In this document: in pieces, positions 1 to 9,655 of the stretch
How the letters are laid out: each line of letters starts with the position of its first letter
Position numbering within the stretch: the first letter of the stretch is position 1
DNA from: Corynebacterium qintianiae
GTDB taxonomy: Bacteria; Actinomycetota; Actinomycetes; Mycobacteriales; Mycobacteriaceae
Length of the DNA stretch: 64,000 bases
Direction of reading: 5' to 3'
Assembly (NCBI RefSeq): GCF_011038645.2
Contig: NZ_CP064955.1
Location: 2,138,437-2,202,436 of the forward strand
Position numbers and translations under genes: made by a program
Notes under the pieces: model-generated
Databases searched by the model: none
Told to the model about the DNA's origin: nothing
Seen by the model: the letters and a program-made list of their open reading frames with translations, nothing else

Positions 1-833
1 TGGTACGGCTCTTCTCCTGTCACCTCTTTGAGCAGGGACTTCAACAGCGGGAAGACCTCGATGTCGCGGTTGTAGCTGGACACCTTCTCCCCATAGGCTT
101 CGAGGTGGTACTGGTCGATGACGTTAATGTCATCGAGATCGGCGGTCGCCGCCTCGTACGCCAGGTTCACCGGGTGCGACAGGGGCAGATTCCAGATAGG
201 GAACGTCTCGAACTTGGCATAACCGGCGGGAATGCCGCGCTTATGCTCGTGGTACACCTGCGACAGGCAGGTCGCGAGCTTGCCGGAGCCCGGGCCCGGC
301 GCGGTCATGACGATGAGGTCGCGCGTGGTTTCCGCGTACTCGTTGCGGCCGAAACCCTCCTTCGACACGATGCGCGCGGTGTCGTTCGGGTACCCGGGGA
401 TGACGCGATGGCGCGAGACCCTCAGACCGAGTCGCTCGAGGCGCTCCACAAAGGCCTCGGCCGGGGCATTACCGGGCTCCAGTTGGGTGACCACGACGTT
501 CTCAACGAGGAATCCCCGCTCGCGGAACACATCGACCAGGCGCAGAACGTCGTCTTCGTAGGTGATGCCGAGGTCGGCCCGAACCTTCTGGCGCACGATG
601 TCGCCGGCGTTGACGCACACCATGATTTCGACTTCGTCCTTGATGCGTTCCAGCATCGCGATCTTGTTGTCGGGGGTGAAGCCGGGCAGGACACGCGAGG
701 CGTGGTGGTCGTCGAAAAGCTTGCCGCCCATCTCTAGGTAGAGCTTCCCGCCTATCTCCGCCCGCCGGGCGCTAATGTGCTCCGACTGCATTTCGATGTA
801 CTTTTCACGGTCAAAACCGATGGCGTACGGCAT
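1..833 (-). CDS. DUF1846 domain-containing protein (3' end beyond window)
   Basis: Translation begins [16 protein letters not shown] and continues with [20 protein letters not shown] and, later, the stretches [24 protein letters not shown] and [16 protein letters not shown], which are hallmarks of the DUF1846 family (about 500 residues; cytoplasmic; biochemical role unsettled). About 277 N-terminal residues are present and the C-terminal part lies left of base 1. The ATG is preceded by an AAAGG ribosome binding site. The family is recognised from memory of these motifs; no function is assigned. Confidence 0.85.
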   Translation of the reverse strand, partial: MPYAIGFDREKYIEMQSEHISARRAEIGGKLYLEMGGKLFDDHHASRVLPGFTPDNKIAMLERIKDEVEIMVCVNAGDIVRQKVRADLGITYEDDVLRLVDVFRERGFLVENVVVTQLEPGNAPAEAFVERLERLGLRVSRHRVIPGYPNDTARIVSKEGFGRNEYAETTRDLIVMTAPGPGSGKLATCLSQVYHEHKRGIPAGYAKFETFPIWNLPLSHPVNLAYEAATADLDDINVIDQYHLEAYGEKVSSYNRDIEVFPLLKSLLKEVTGEEPY

Positions 834-850
834 GAGGGCGCCTTTCTGTC

Positions 851-896
851 GCGCTAAAGAAATAACGCCTCCCAAGTCTAGCGCGTATAGGCGCTA
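851..896. promoter_or_regulatory. GCGCTA inverted repeat upstream of the DUF1846 gene
   Basis: Bases 879-896 read TAGCGC, six bases, GCGCTA, a dyad with 6-base arms. A further GCGCTA lies at 851-856. The position just upstream of the minus-strand DUF1846 start suits an operator, but no regulator can be named. Downstream, CCCCGAC (906-912) and GTCGGGG (937-943) could form a weak hairpin near the end of aceB. Confidence 0.3.
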
Positions 897-962
897 ACGC
901 CCCCACCCCGACACTGTGAGATTTGTTGTACCCGGGGTCGGGGGCCGTTCGCGACTCCCAGA

Positions 963-3161
963 CTACGCCAGGCCGTGGACCTGCTTGAACTCGCGGCGCT
1001 TCGCGTGCAGGATCGGCTCCGTGTAACCCGACGGTGACTCGGTGCCCTTCAAGATCAGGTCCTTCGCAGCCTGGAAGCCGATGGACTGGTCGAAGTCTGC
1101 GGCCATCGGCAGGTAGTTGGCGTCACCCGCGTTCTGCTCGTCGACGACCTTGGCCATCCGTTCGAGCGACTCGATGACGTCCCGCTCGGAGACCACACCG
1201 TGGACCAGCCAGTTCGCCAGAATCTGAGAGGAGATGCGCAGGGTCGCGCGGTCCTCCATGAGGTCGACGTTGTGGATGTCCGGCACCTTGGAGCAGCCGA
1301 CACCCTGCTCGACCCAGCGCACCACATAGCCCAGGATCGACTGGCAGTTGTTGTCCAGCTCCTCGCGCTTTTCCTCGTCAGACCAGTTGTCGCCGTCGGC
1401 AACCGGGACAGTGAGGATGTCATGGAGGCTGTCGCGACGACCGTTGCTCCGCAGTTCCTCCTGGATAGCGGACACGTCGACCTGGTGGTAGTGGGTGGCG
1501 TGTAGCGTCGCACCCGTCGGCGACGGAACCCATGCGGTGTTCGCGCCTTCCTTCGGCTGGCCGATCTTCTTCTCCACCATTGCGGCCATGTGCTCGGTCT
1601 CGGCCCACATGCCCTTGCCGATCTGGGCGCGACCCGGCAGACCGTGCTCAATGCCCGCGTCGACGTTGTTGTTCTCGTAAGCCTGCTTCCAAGCGGCCGT
1701 CTGCAGGCCCGCCTTGCGCACGAACGGCCCGGCGTACATGGAGGTGTGGATCTCGTCACCAGTGCGGTCGAGGAAGCCGGTGTTGATGAACACCAGACGG
1801 TCGGCCGCGGCATCGATGCAGGCGTCGAGGTTGACCGAGGTGCGGCGCTCCTCATCCATCACACCGACCTTGACGGTGTGCTGCGGCAAACCGAGGATCT
1901 TCTCCACACGGTCGAAGATCTCGTTGGAGAAGGCAACCTCTTCCGGACCGTGCTGCTTCGGCTTGACGATGTACATGGAGCCGGTGCGGGAGTTGCGGTG
2001 CGGGTTGTCCTCGCGGATGCCCGGGATGGCGGAGGCAACGGTGATCAGACCGTCGAGCAGGCCCTCGGGTACCTCCTCGCCATCCACGAGGATGGCCGGG
2101 GTGGTCATGAGGTGGCCGACGTTTCGGCACAACATCATCGCGCGACCGTGGAGGCGGACCTCGTCGCCGCCCTTGGCGGTGTAGTAGAGGTCATCTTCCT
2201 GGGTGCGCTCGAAGGACTTGTCGCCCTTGGCCACGGTCTCGGAGATATCGCCCTTGTTCAGGCCGAACCAGGTGGCGTACGCGGCGGCCTTGTCGGTGCC
2301 GTCGACTGCCGCAGAGGAGTCCTCGAAATCCATGATGGAGCTCACAGCGGCCTCGAGTACGACATCCTTGACGTGCGCCTTGTCGCCCTTGCCCACCGGG
2401 TGCTCCGGGTCGATCTGGATGAGGATGTGCAGGCCGTTGTTGCGGAGCACGATGGCTTCGGGGTTCTCCGCGTTACCCTGGTAACCGACGTAGACCTCGG
2501 GTTTCGCCAGCCCCACCCCGTTGGTGCCGATGGTGGCACGGAACTCACCACCCGAGACGGAGTACTTCTCCACGTCGGAGTGGGATGCCCCGTCAAGCGG
2601 AACCGCCTTGTCGAGGAAGTCGCGCGCCCAGGCGATGACCTTGTCACCGCGCACCGGGTTGTAACCCCTGCCTGGCTCGGCACCCCCGTCCTCCGAGATG
2701 ACGTCGGTACCGTACAGAGCGTCATACAGGGAGCCGAAGCGCGCGTTGGCGGCGTTGATGGCGAATCGGGCGTTGGTGATGGGCACCACGAGCTGCGGAC
2801 CCGCGACCTCGGAGAACTCCGGGTCGACATTCTCGGTGCGGATCTGGGTGTCGCGCGGCTGCTCTACGAGGTAGCCGATTTGGCGAAGGAACTTCTCGTG
2901 CTCCACCGGGTCGGGTCGACCTGGGTTTGCACGGTAGTACTCGTCCATCTGGCGCTGCAGATCGTCGCGGCGCTCGAGCAACGCCTTGTTCTTGGGGGTC
3001 AGGTCAGCGAAGTAGCTCGCGGCTTCTTTCCAGAACGTGTCCGCGTCCATGCCGATCTCGGGCAGGAGAGTGTCGGCGACGAAGTCGTGCAGCGGCTTGG
3101 CCACCTGCAGGCCAGCAACCTGGACGCGTTCGGTGCGGTCCTCGAACGTGGGAGTAGTCAT
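963..3161 (-). CDS. aceB: malate synthase G
   Basis: The 732-residue protein matches the length of the G isoform of malate synthase. It condenses glyoxylate with acetyl-CoA to give malate, the second step of the glyoxylate bypass, in the cytoplasm. The C-terminal stretch [20 protein letters not shown] holds the conserved Cys and catalytic Asp region of the family, and the middle contains the conserved MDFEDS and [13 protein letters not shown] blocks. The ATG at 3161 has AAAGGA upstream. It is transcribed away from aceA across a 432-base shared control region, the classical corynebacterial arrangement. Confidence 0.97.
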   Translation of the reverse strand: MTTPTFEDRTERVQVAGLQVAKPLHDFVADTLLPEIGMDADTFWKEAASYFADLTPKNKALLERRDDLQRQMDEYYRANPGRPDPVEHEKFLRQIGYLVEQPRDTQIRTENVDPEFSEVAGPQLVVPITNARFAINAANARFGSLYDALYGTDVISEDGGAEPGRGYNPVRGDKVIAWARDFLDKAVPLDGASHSDVEKYSVSGGEFRATIGTNGVGLAKPEVYVGYQGNAENPEAIVLRNNGLHILIQIDPEHPVGKGDKAHVKDVVLEAAVSSIMDFEDSSAAVDGTDKAAAYATWFGLNKGDISETVAKGDKSFERTQEDDLYYTAKGGDEVRLHGRAMMLCRNVGHLMTTPAILVDGEEVPEGLLDGLITVASAIPGIREDNPHRNSRTGSMYIVKPKQHGPEEVAFSNEIFDRVEKILGLPQHTVKVGVMDEERRTSVNLDACIDAAADRLVFINTGFLDRTGDEIHTSMYAGPFVRKAGLQTAAWKQAYENNNVDAGIEHGLPGRAQIGKGMWAETEHMAAMVEKKIGQPKEGANTAWVPSPTGATLHATHYHQVDVSAIQEELRSNGRRDSLHDILTVPVADGDNWSDEEKREELDNNCQSILGYVVRWVEQGVGCSKVPDIHNVDLMEDRATLRISSQILANWLVHGVVSERDVIESLERMAKVVDEQNAGDANYLPMAADFDQSIGFQAAKDLILKGTESPSGYTEPILHAKRREFKQVHGLA

Positions 3162-3593
3162 AAAAGCGCGTTCCTTTCAGCGAGAGTTCCTAATGTTATG
3201 TAGGACTTTCTACCCGAGGTTAGTGAGGCCGGTCACGGAAGTAAACGAGTCTCAGGGCTTCGCAACCCTCGACCACCCCCGTTTGTTTTTTGGTTTATCC
3301 CGCACCCGGTACCGCTACCCCGCTTGACACCCCCTCCCGGTTGTGCCTGCAAACGCGCATAAAATGCACCCACGCAGGGCAAGTTCCACCGCGCCGGGCG
3401 GGGTGCGGGGGTGAAGCTTAACAAAGTTAACAGATCTGACCCGTCCCCCCGTGCGAAAACTAACACGGCAAAGATGTTGACGCAGATCACCCCCGAAGCA
3501 ATACTGGTAACAACGTCACCCGTTCAGTGTCGCAATTCACAACCGGCGTGATTGGCAAGCAATGGCACAATTTTCCCACCGAAAGGGGCAAGC
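3162..3593. promoter_or_regulatory. divergent aceB-aceA control region
   Basis: This 432-base gap contains no convincing gene. At 3417-3431 it holds TTAACAAAGTTAA; read on the minus strand, AACTTTGTTAA matches the RamB-type box AACTTTGCAAA at 9 of 11 positions. At 3526-3541, AGTGTCGCAATTCACA resembles a degenerate GlxR (CRP-like) site, with a clean right half TCACA. G-rich runs near 3398-3412 could serve RamA. In C. glutamicum the aceB-aceA spacer is controlled by RamA, RamB and GlxR; assigning these sites here is inference. The aceA ribosome binding site GAAAGGGG is at 3581. Confidence 0.55.
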
Positions 3594-4889
3594 ATGACCA
3601 CCAACACCGGCAAGGCACGCACCGCAGCCGAGATCCAGAAGGACTGGGACGAGAATCCCCGCTGGGCAGGCATCCAGCGCGACTACACCGCCGAGCAGGT
3701 CGAGAAGCTCCAGGGCACCGTCGTCGAGGAGAACACCCTCGCAAAGCGCGGCGCCGAAATCCTCTGGGAGGGTGTCACCCAGGGCAACGGACAGTACATC
3801 CACGCTCTCGGCGCCCTGACCGGTAACCAGGCTGTGCAGCAGGTCCGCGGCGGCCTGAAGGCCATCTACCTCTCGGGTTGGCAGGTCGCTGGCGACGCCA
3901 ACCTCTCCGGTCACACCTACCCAGACCAGTCCCTGTACCCGGCGAACTCCGTGCCCAACGTTGTCCGCCGCGTCAACAACGCGATGCTGCGCGCCGACGA
4001 GATCGCCCGCGTCGAAGGCGACACCTCCGTCGACAACTGGGTCGTCCCGGTCGTCGCTGACGGTGAGGCCGGCTTCGGCGGCGCCCTCAACGTCTACGAG
4101 CTGCAGAAGGCCATGATCGCAGCCGGCGCCGCCGGCACCCACTGGGAGGACCAGCTCGCTTCCGAGAAGAAGTGCGGCCACCTCGGCGGCAAGGTGCTCA
4201 TCCCGACCCAGCAGCACATCCGCACCCTGACCTCCGCTCGCCTGGCAGCTGACGTCGCCAACACCCCGACCGTCGTCATCGCCCGCACCGACGCCGAGGC
4301 AGCAACCCTGATCACCTCGGATGTTGATGAGCGCGACCAGCAGTTCCTCACCGGTGAGAAGTCCGCAGAGGGTTACTACTACGTCAAGAACGGCATCGAG
4401 CCCTGCATCGCCCGCGCGAAGAGCTACGCTCCGTACGCCGACCTGATCTGGATGGAGACCGGTACCCCGGATCTCGAGCTGGCCAAGAAGTTCTCCGAGG
4501 CCGTCAAGGCCGAGTTCCCGGATCAGCTCCTCGCCTACAACTGCTCCCCGTCCTTCAACTGGTCCAAGCACCTCTCCCCCGAGGAGATCGCGAAGTTCCA
4601 GAAGGAGCTCGGCGCAATGGGCTTCGCCTTCCAGTTCATCACCCTGGCTGGCTTCCACTCCCTCAACTACGGCATGTTCGACCTGGCCCACGGCTACGCA
4701 CGCGAGGGCATGACCGCCTTCGTCGACCTGCAGAACCGCGAGTTCCAGGCTGCCGAGGAGCGCGGCTTCACCGCCGTGAAGCACCAGCGCGAGGTTGGCG
4801 CAGGCTACTTCGACTCCATCGCCACCACCGTGGACCCGAACACCTCCACCGCAGCCCTGAAGGGCTCCACCGAGGAGTCTCAGTTCTAG
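3594..4889 (+). CDS. aceA: isocitrate lyase
   Basis: The 431-residue product cleaves isocitrate to succinate and glyoxylate, the first step of the glyoxylate bypass. The catalytic signature KKCGHLGGK lies at about residues 192-200, with the nucleophilic Cys at 194. The start at 3594 is chosen because GAAAGGGG sits 6-13 bases upstream and the product begins [14 protein letters not shown] as in relatives; an upstream TTG at 3552 would only add a poor extension. A strong terminator follows at 4921. Confidence 0.97.
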   Translation: MTTNTGKARTAAEIQKDWDENPRWAGIQRDYTAEQVEKLQGTVVEENTLAKRGAEILWEGVTQGNGQYIHALGALTGNQAVQQVRGGLKAIYLSGWQVAGDANLSGHTYPDQSLYPANSVPNVVRRVNNAMLRADEIARVEGDTSVDNWVVPVVADGEAGFGGALNVYELQKAMIAAGAAGTHWEDQLASEKKCGHLGGKVLIPTQQHIRTLTSARLAADVANTPTVVIARTDAEAATLITSDVDERDQQFLTGEKSAEGYYYVKNGIEPCIARAKSYAPYADLIWMETGTPDLELAKKFSEAVKAEFPDQLLAYNCSPSFNWSKHLSPEEIAKFQKELGAMGFAFQFITLAGFHSLNYGMFDLAHGYAREGMTAFVDLQNREFQAAEERGFTAVKHQREVGAGYFDSIATTVDPNTSTAALKGSTEESQF

Positions 4890-4920
4890 TCCCACCTTTA
4901 AGGAACTAGCACGTTTTGAG

Positions 4921-4953
4921 AGAGGGGAAGCCTGTGAAGGTTTCCCCTCTTTC
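4921..4953 (+). terminator. rho-independent terminator after aceA
   Basis: AGAGGGGAA-g-CC, a short loop, then GG-t-TTCCCCTCT, followed by TTT. The stem is about 11 pairs with a small internal bulge, 32 bases after the aceA stop and 35 bases before the RraA-like start. It should separate the two genes or attenuate read-through. Confidence 0.8.
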
Positions 4954-4987
4954 GCCTACCACCCGAATTTCCAAGGAGAGAACCGAG

Positions 4988-5482
4988 ATGCCTTCCTGCA
5001 TGACAACCGCAGACATCGCCGACCTCTACGGCGACCAGGAGCAGCTGGCAAGCTGCGACACACAGTTCTTCAACTACGGCGGAAACACCGAGTTCTGCGG
5101 CGAGATCGCCACCATCAAGTGCTTCCAGGACAACGGCCTGGTGAAAAAGACTTTGAACTCCCCCGGCAACGGCCGCGTGCTCGTCATCGACGGCCACGGC
5201 GGGCTGCACACCGCGCTGATGGGCGACATGATCGCGCAGGCCGGCGTGGATAACGGCTGGGCCGGTGTTGTCATCAACGGTGCGATCCGTGACTCCGCGG
5301 AGGTGGCGAAGATGCCCTTCGGTTGCAAGGCGCTCGGCACCAACCCGCGCAAGTCCGCCAAGGACGGTGCGGGCGAGCTCAACGTGCAGGTCTCCTTCGG
5401 TGGAGTGGTTTTCCACCCGGGCCACTTCCTCTACGCCGACGCGGACGGCATCGTGGTCACTGCAGAGGCGATCGACCACTAA
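4988..5482 (+). CDS. RraA family protein (possible pyruvate aldolase/oxaloacetate decarboxylase)
   Basis: The 164-residue product is the usual length for RraA. It carries the family core: [15 protein letters not shown], then GDM, then NGAIRDSAE. The spacing from the Asp of GDM to the Arg is exactly 20, giving D-x20-R-D-x2-E, the metal- and pyruvate-binding motif described for HMG/CHA aldolases with oxaloacetate decarboxylase activity. E. coli RraA instead inhibits RNase E. The start is set by AAGGAGAG at 4973-4980. Its place next to aceA suggests either a metabolic role or co-regulation with carbon supply; the sequence does not decide. Confidence 0.85.
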   Translation: MPSCMTTADIADLYGDQEQLASCDTQFFNYGGNTEFCGEIATIKCFQDNGLVKKTLNSPGNGRVLVIDGHGGLHTALMGDMIAQAGVDNGWAGVVINGAIRDSAEVAKMPFGCKALGTNPRKSAKDGAGELNVQVSFGGVVFHPGHFLYADADGIVVTAEAIDH

Positions 5483-5492
5483 GATCGGCTAG

Positions 5493-6293
5493 ATGCCCGA
5501 AGGCCATGTCATACACCGGCTCGCCGCGCACCTGAACTCCAGGTTCCGCGGCGGGCCGCTGGCTATTTCTTCACCGCAGGGCAGGTTCGAGACTTCGCTT
5601 ATCGACGCCTCGTCCCTCGCCCTGGCCGAAGCCCACGGCAAGCACCTCTTTATGACGTTTTCCACCGGGCACATCGTCTACGTCCATCTGGGCCTGATTG
5701 GCAGTTTCCGCTTCGAGCCGGCAGCGGACGTGTGGGGACAAATCCGGTTGCGGCTGGTCGCGGGCGAAGAGGCCGCCAACCTGCGCGGCCCCCAGTTCTG
5801 CCGTTACGTCTCCCCCGCCGACATGCAGGGCATCCTCGACCGCACCGGTGAAGACCCGCTGCGCGAGGATGCCGCGCCCGCGGACCTGTTCGCGCGGGTG
5901 GGGGCGTCGAAACGCGCGATCGGCTCGCTCATGATGGACCAGAAGATGTTCGCGGGTGTCGGAAACATCTACCGGGCCGAGGCGCTGTTTCGCCAGGGCA
6001 TCTCCCCTTTCCTGCCCGGTAACGCGTTGACGCGGGTGGAGTTCGACGCCATCTGGGCGGACCTGGTGGCGCTGATGCGCTACGGCGTCGACCACGGGCG
6101 CATCGACACCGTGCGCGACGAGCACTCGCCGGACGCGATGGGCCGTGACCCGCGCAAGGACGACCACGGCGGCGAGGTGTACGTCTACCGCCGCGCCGGT
6201 GAGCCGTGTTTCGTGTGCGGCGCGCCGATCTCGGTGCGCAAGGTTGAGGGGCGCAACCTGTTTTGGTGTCCTGGCTGCCAGCCGGGAGGGTGA
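5493..6293 (+). CDS. Nei/Fpg family DNA glycosylase/AP lyase
   Basis: The 266-residue product repairs oxidised bases. It begins MPEGHVIHRLA, giving the catalytic Pro2 and Glu3 after Met removal. Next come the helix-two-turn-helix region (MFAGVGNIYRAEALF) and a C-terminal zinc finger with CFVC and CPGC pairs about 20 residues apart. MPEGH rather than MPELP points to the Nei side of the family (actinobacterial Nei1/Nei2). There is no ribosome binding site; a TAAGAT -10-like box overlapping the stop codon of the previous gene lies 7 bases before the ATG, suggesting a leaderless transcript. Confidence 0.9.
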   Translation: MPEGHVIHRLAAHLNSRFRGGPLAISSPQGRFETSLIDASSLALAEAHGKHLFMTFSTGHIVYVHLGLIGSFRFEPAADVWGQIRLRLVAGEEAANLRGPQFCRYVSPADMQGILDRTGEDPLREDAAPADLFARVGASKRAIGSLMMDQKMFAGVGNIYRAEALFRQGISPFLPGNALTRVEFDAIWADLVALMRYGVDHGRIDTVRDEHSPDAMGRDPRKDDHGGEVYVYRRAGEPCFVCGAPISVRKVEGRNLFWCPGCQPGG

Positions 6294-6296
6294 AAC

Positions 6297-6367
6297 GTCA
6301 CGGTGAGGGCATTTTGGGGCGCGTTTCCCCAGGCGGTCACAGTGAGGAAACGCTTCACAGTGACATC
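6297..6367 (+). repeat. 71-base structured intergenic element, copy A
   Basis: This element begins GTCACGGTGA and ends ACAGTGACATC. It aligns without gaps over 71 bases to 37020-37090, with 52 identities by my count. The ends can pair (GTCAC with GTGAC, extended by GTGA with TCAC after one mismatch). Inside, GCGTTTCC (6321-6328) pairs with GGAAACGC (6346-6353) around a conserved loop CCAGGCGGTCACA. It starts 4 bases after the Nei stop and ends 17 bases before the nnr start. Confidence 0.65.
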
Positions 6368-6384
6368 TCTCCTACAGTGGAACC

Positions 6385-7869
6385 ATGTTGGCCTACACGT
6401 CTGACCAGATCCGGGCGGCCGAGCAACCGCTCCTCCACGCCCAGCAGCACCCCGACGAACTGATGCAGCAAGCGGCGCACGCCGTGTTCCAGGTCGCCGG
6501 CGTGATGGCTCCGCACGGGAGGGTCCTGCTGCTGGTGGGCAAGGGCGGCAACGGCGGCGACGCCCTTTACGCCGGAGCGGAGTTGGCGATGACCGGGCGC
6601 GCGGTGGACGCGCGTCTCGTCTTCGGCGAAGCCCAAGGCCGCGCGCGAGAAGCGTTCGAGAACGCGGGCGGCACCGTCATCGATCAGCCCGGCGACGAAT
6701 ACTCGCTACTCATCGACGGTGTACTAGGCATCGGCGGTGCGGGGGACCTGCCGGAGGAGGTCAGGCGGGCGACCGAGGGCGCAAACGTTCTAGCGGTCGA
6801 CGTGCCGAGCGGAATCAGCGCAGACACGGGAGTGCGGGGTAAGAACCACCTCAGCGCTAACGTCACTGTGACGTTCGGCGGATGGCGCCTGGCACATGGG
6901 CTCGCACCGGAATGTGGCACTCAACTGCTCGCCGACATCGGCGTCACCGGACGCAGCCTCAGAGACGAGCTGTCAAAGGTGGCGGGCACCCCGATCTACC
7001 GGGCATCGGGACCCGAACGAGAGTGGCCGGAGGGCATCACCCAGTTGCGACCTGCGCGGGTCCGCAACCCTGAGCCCGGCTTTTACGACGACAAGTACAC
7101 CGGGGGCGTCGTCGGCATCCGCGCGGGCAGCGGCACCTACCCCGGCGCCGCGATCCTGAGTACCGCGGGAGCTGTCGCGGCGACTCCGGGTATGGTGCGT
7201 TACGCTGGGCCGCAGGCCCTCGAAGTAGTCCGCGCTCACCCCGAAGTGGTGGCCACTGAGACACTCGAGGACGCCGGGCGCGTACAGGCATGGGTGTTCG
7301 GACCCGGCGCGGGCACGGACGAAGCTGCACGGCGGGAGCTCGAGTGGGTGCTGAGCCAAGAGGTCCCCGTGCTTATCGACGCCGACGGTCTCACGGTCCT
7401 GGAAAAACACCAGTGCCTGCGGGAAATCACCCTTAAACGGGGAGTGCCTACCGTCGTGACACCCCACGATGGGGAGTTTCAGCGTCTCAGCGATGCAGCC
7501 GGTGTGGGGGACACTGATCGCTTCCACGGCGCCATCGAACTCGCTGAGACGCTCGGGTGCACCGTCGTACGCAAGGGCCGCGCGACTATCGTCGCCCACC
7601 CCGACGGCAGCGCCGAGGTGATCGACGCCGGAAACTCCTGGGCCGCCACACCCGGTTCCGGCGACGTGCTTGCGGGGATCATCGGGGCGCGCATGGCGCG
7701 CGACGGGGCGCAAGATCCACAGCGCGCGACCGAAGGCATCGCAGCGTCCGCGTCAATCCACGGGCAGGCCGCGTACCTCGCGGCGCGGAGCGAGTGGGGC
7801 GACGCCCAGACGTCGGCAAGCGAGATTGCGCGGCATGTTCGGGCGGCGACGGCTAGATTGGTGCGGTGA
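6385..7869 (+). CDS. nnr: bifunctional NAD(P)H-hydrate epimerase/dehydratase
   Basis: The 494-residue protein repairs damaged NAD(P)HX. The N-terminal YjeF_N epimerase domain spans about residues 1-210, with GKGGNGGDALYAG and the LLIDGVLGIG block. The C-terminal ribokinase-like ADP-dependent dehydratase domain spans about 230-490, with NSWAATPGSGDVLAG. The -10-like TACAGT (6373-6378) sits 6 bases before the ATG and there is no ribosome binding site, so the transcript looks leaderless. The last codon overlaps the following MFS gene by 4 bases, implying coupled translation. Confidence 0.93.
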   Translation: MLAYTSDQIRAAEQPLLHAQQHPDELMQQAAHAVFQVAGVMAPHGRVLLLVGKGGNGGDALYAGAELAMTGRAVDARLVFGEAQGRAREAFENAGGTVIDQPGDEYSLLIDGVLGIGGAGDLPEEVRRATEGANVLAVDVPSGISADTGVRGKNHLSANVTVTFGGWRLAHGLAPECGTQLLADIGVTGRSLRDELSKVAGTPIYRASGPEREWPEGITQLRPARVRNPEPGFYDDKYTGGVVGIRAGSGTYPGAAILSTAGAVAATPGMVRYAGPQALEVVRAHPEVVATETLEDAGRVQAWVFGPGAGTDEAARRELEWVLSQEVPVLIDADGLTVLEKHQCLREITLKRGVPTVVTPHDGEFQRLSDAAGVGDTDRFHGAIELAETLGCTVVRKGRATIVAHPDGSAEVIDAGNSWAATPGSGDVLAGIIGARMARDGAQDPQRATEGIAASASIHGQAAYLAARSEWGDAQTSASEIARHVRAATARLVR

Positions 7870-9017
7870 GATTACCCGTTGTCCCGTTGGCCGCGATGAG
7901 CTTCGCGGCATTCGTTTACGTCACGTTCGAGATGTTCGCCGTGGGTCTGATTACCCCCATGGCCGCCGACCTCGGCGTGACCGAGGGGCGGATCGGGCTG
8001 TTGATGACGGTCTACGCCGCCATCGTCGCGGCGGTGACCATCCCGCTGATGCACCTCACGCGCAGGTGGGACCGGAAACCCCTGTTCACCGGGACCTTGA
8101 TATTCTTGCTGGCAGGGGTAGTGCTCCAGGCGCTCGCCGTGAACTACGCGATGCTGGTTGTCGCACGCGTCGCTGCGGCGCTGACGCACGGGTTGTTCTG
8201 GTCGCTGGTCAACCCGATGGCGGCGCGGCTCGCCGCCCCGGGGCAGACGGGCAAGGCGGTGGCCGCGGTGTCTATGGGTTCGACGATGGCGCTAGTGTTC
8301 GGTTCACCCGCCGCGACGTTTATCGGCGGGATGATCGGCTGGCGCAGCGCGACGTGGGTGCTGGGCGTGTTCGTGGTGGCGTCGTTTGCGGTGCTGGTAG
8401 CCACGTTGCCGCCGATGTCCGCGGTCGTGCCCGGCACCGCGGCGCGTGGTGAGGGGGAGCGATCCGCTATCCCGTCGCTGGTGGTGTTTCTCACCCTGGC
8501 GGTGACCGCGCTGTTCACCACCTACACCTACCTGGGTCTGATTGTGGAGAACACGTCCGGGCCGGTGTGGGTCGCGGCCGGGTTGTCGCTCTACGGAATC
8601 GTCGGCATCGTCGGGGTGCTGTGGGCCGGGCGCCGCGTGGATAAGCGCATGATCCGCCTCAACGTCGCGCCGACCGCGGTGATGGTCGTTTCCGCCGGAA
8701 TCGGGCTCGCCGCGCTGGCGCTGGAGGGGACCGTCGCGATGGCGCTCACCGCGCTGTTCATCATTGTCTTCGGCATCGGCGCCGGCGCCTTGCCCACGGT
8801 CGCCACGACCATCTTTCTCTTCGCTGGGGGTGCGAACCAGGACCGGGCATCCGCGATCTACGTGGTCACCTTCCAGGTGGGCATCGCCGCTGGCTCGGCG
8901 CTCGGGGCGGCGGCCGTTGACGGGGGAGTGCTGGCGGGCACGCTCGTCTCTACCGCCGTCTTAGCGGCAGCTGCGGGGGCGGTGCTGGCGCTGTGGTCGC
9001 GGCCGATTCTGCGGTAG
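7866..9017 (+). CDS. MFS transporter
   Basis: The 383-residue hydrophobic protein has about 12 predicted membrane segments. It has an MFS-like loop between segments 2 and 3 (TRRWDRKPLFTG) and a second half that repeats the pattern (WAGRRVDKRMI). It resembles the AraJ/Cmx drug or sugar efflux group of the major facilitator superfamily. The GTG start overlaps the nnr stop (GTGA), which fixes the start. Substrate is unknown. Confidence 0.85.
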   Translation: MRLPVVPLAAMSFAAFVYVTFEMFAVGLITPMAADLGVTEGRIGLLMTVYAAIVAAVTIPLMHLTRRWDRKPLFTGTLIFLLAGVVLQALAVNYAMLVVARVAAALTHGLFWSLVNPMAARLAAPGQTGKAVAAVSMGSTMALVFGSPAATFIGGMIGWRSATWVLGVFVVASFAVLVATLPPMSAVVPGTAARGEGERSAIPSLVVFLTLAVTALFTTYTYLGLIVENTSGPVWVAAGLSLYGIVGIVGVLWAGRRVDKRMIRLNVAPTAVMVVSAGIGLAALALEGTVAMALTALFIIVFGIGAGALPTVATTIFLFAGGANQDRASAIYVVTFQVGIAAGSALGAAAVDGGVLAGTLVSTAVLAAAAGAVLALWSRPILR

Positions 9018-9095
9018 GAAACGCTATTAAACCCCGCGCCCGGCGGGGCACGACACGTGTAACCTTAGTGGTGGTTTAGTCCCCGCGCTCTCCCC

Positions 9096-9650
9096 GTGAG
9101 GAAGACGACCATGCCGACCTCTCTTACTCGCATTGCCGCCGCCCTCAGTTCCGCCTTCGCCCTCACCGCCTCCGCCTGCTCATTCGCTCCGGAGCAGTCG
9201 GGGAACGAAACACCCGCACCGACCACGACAGTTACCACGAACACGTTCCTTGACACCCCTGCCAATTCTTCCGGTGAGCCGCCCATAAGCACGGAACCCA
9301 AACAGCTGGTAGCCCCGGCCGGGGCTCCTGCGCAGGCACCCCGGGGTGACACCGCGAGCCGCCCCGGCAACCTGAACGGGCAGGACGTCACCGTCTGCAC
9401 CGCCGGGGACGGCTGGGGGGTATCAGAGCTCGCGGTGAACGCGCACACGAGCTGCGACTTCGCGTTCAACGTTCTCGGAGCCATGGCGGAAGGCGTCCCA
9501 AGCACCGAGAATATTCGCAACTACCTCCCGAGAACGGTCAACGCGAAGAGCCCGGTGACCGGAAAGTTCTACGAGATGTACTGCGCCGATAACGGTGTCG
9601 GGATCATCACGTGCACGGGCGGGAACAACGCCGAGGTCATTCTCCAGTAG
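9096..9650 (+). CDS. putative lipoprotein, Corynebacterium-type hypothetical
   Basis: The ORF encodes 184 residues from GTG 9096, or 179 from ATG 9111; no good ribosome binding site decides. The N-terminus is a signal peptide with a lipobox ending in TASAC (Cys 23 from the ATG). A Pro/Thr-rich spacer follows, then a compact C-terminal domain with several Cys residues that may form disulphides. It is probably anchored outside the membrane. I recognise no domain. Confidence 0.75.
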   Translation: MRKTTMPTSLTRIAAALSSAFALTASACSFAPEQSGNETPAPTTTVTTNTFLDTPANSSGEPPISTEPKQLVAPAGAPAQAPRGDTASRPGNLNGQDVTVCTAGDGWGVSELAVNAHTSCDFAFNVLGAMAEGVPSTENIRNYLPRTVNAKSPVTGKFYEMYCADNGVGIITCTGGNNAEVILQ

Positions 9651-9655
9651 GGCTG

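Noticed and set aside
1590..3203. 537-codon open frame on the plus strand
   Set aside because: It lies entirely opposite aceB, whose product is clearly conserved. The frame is open only because of high third-position GC.
3537..4895. 452-codon open frame on the minus strand
   Set aside because: Antisense to isocitrate lyase, with no recognisable protein and no ribosome binding site.
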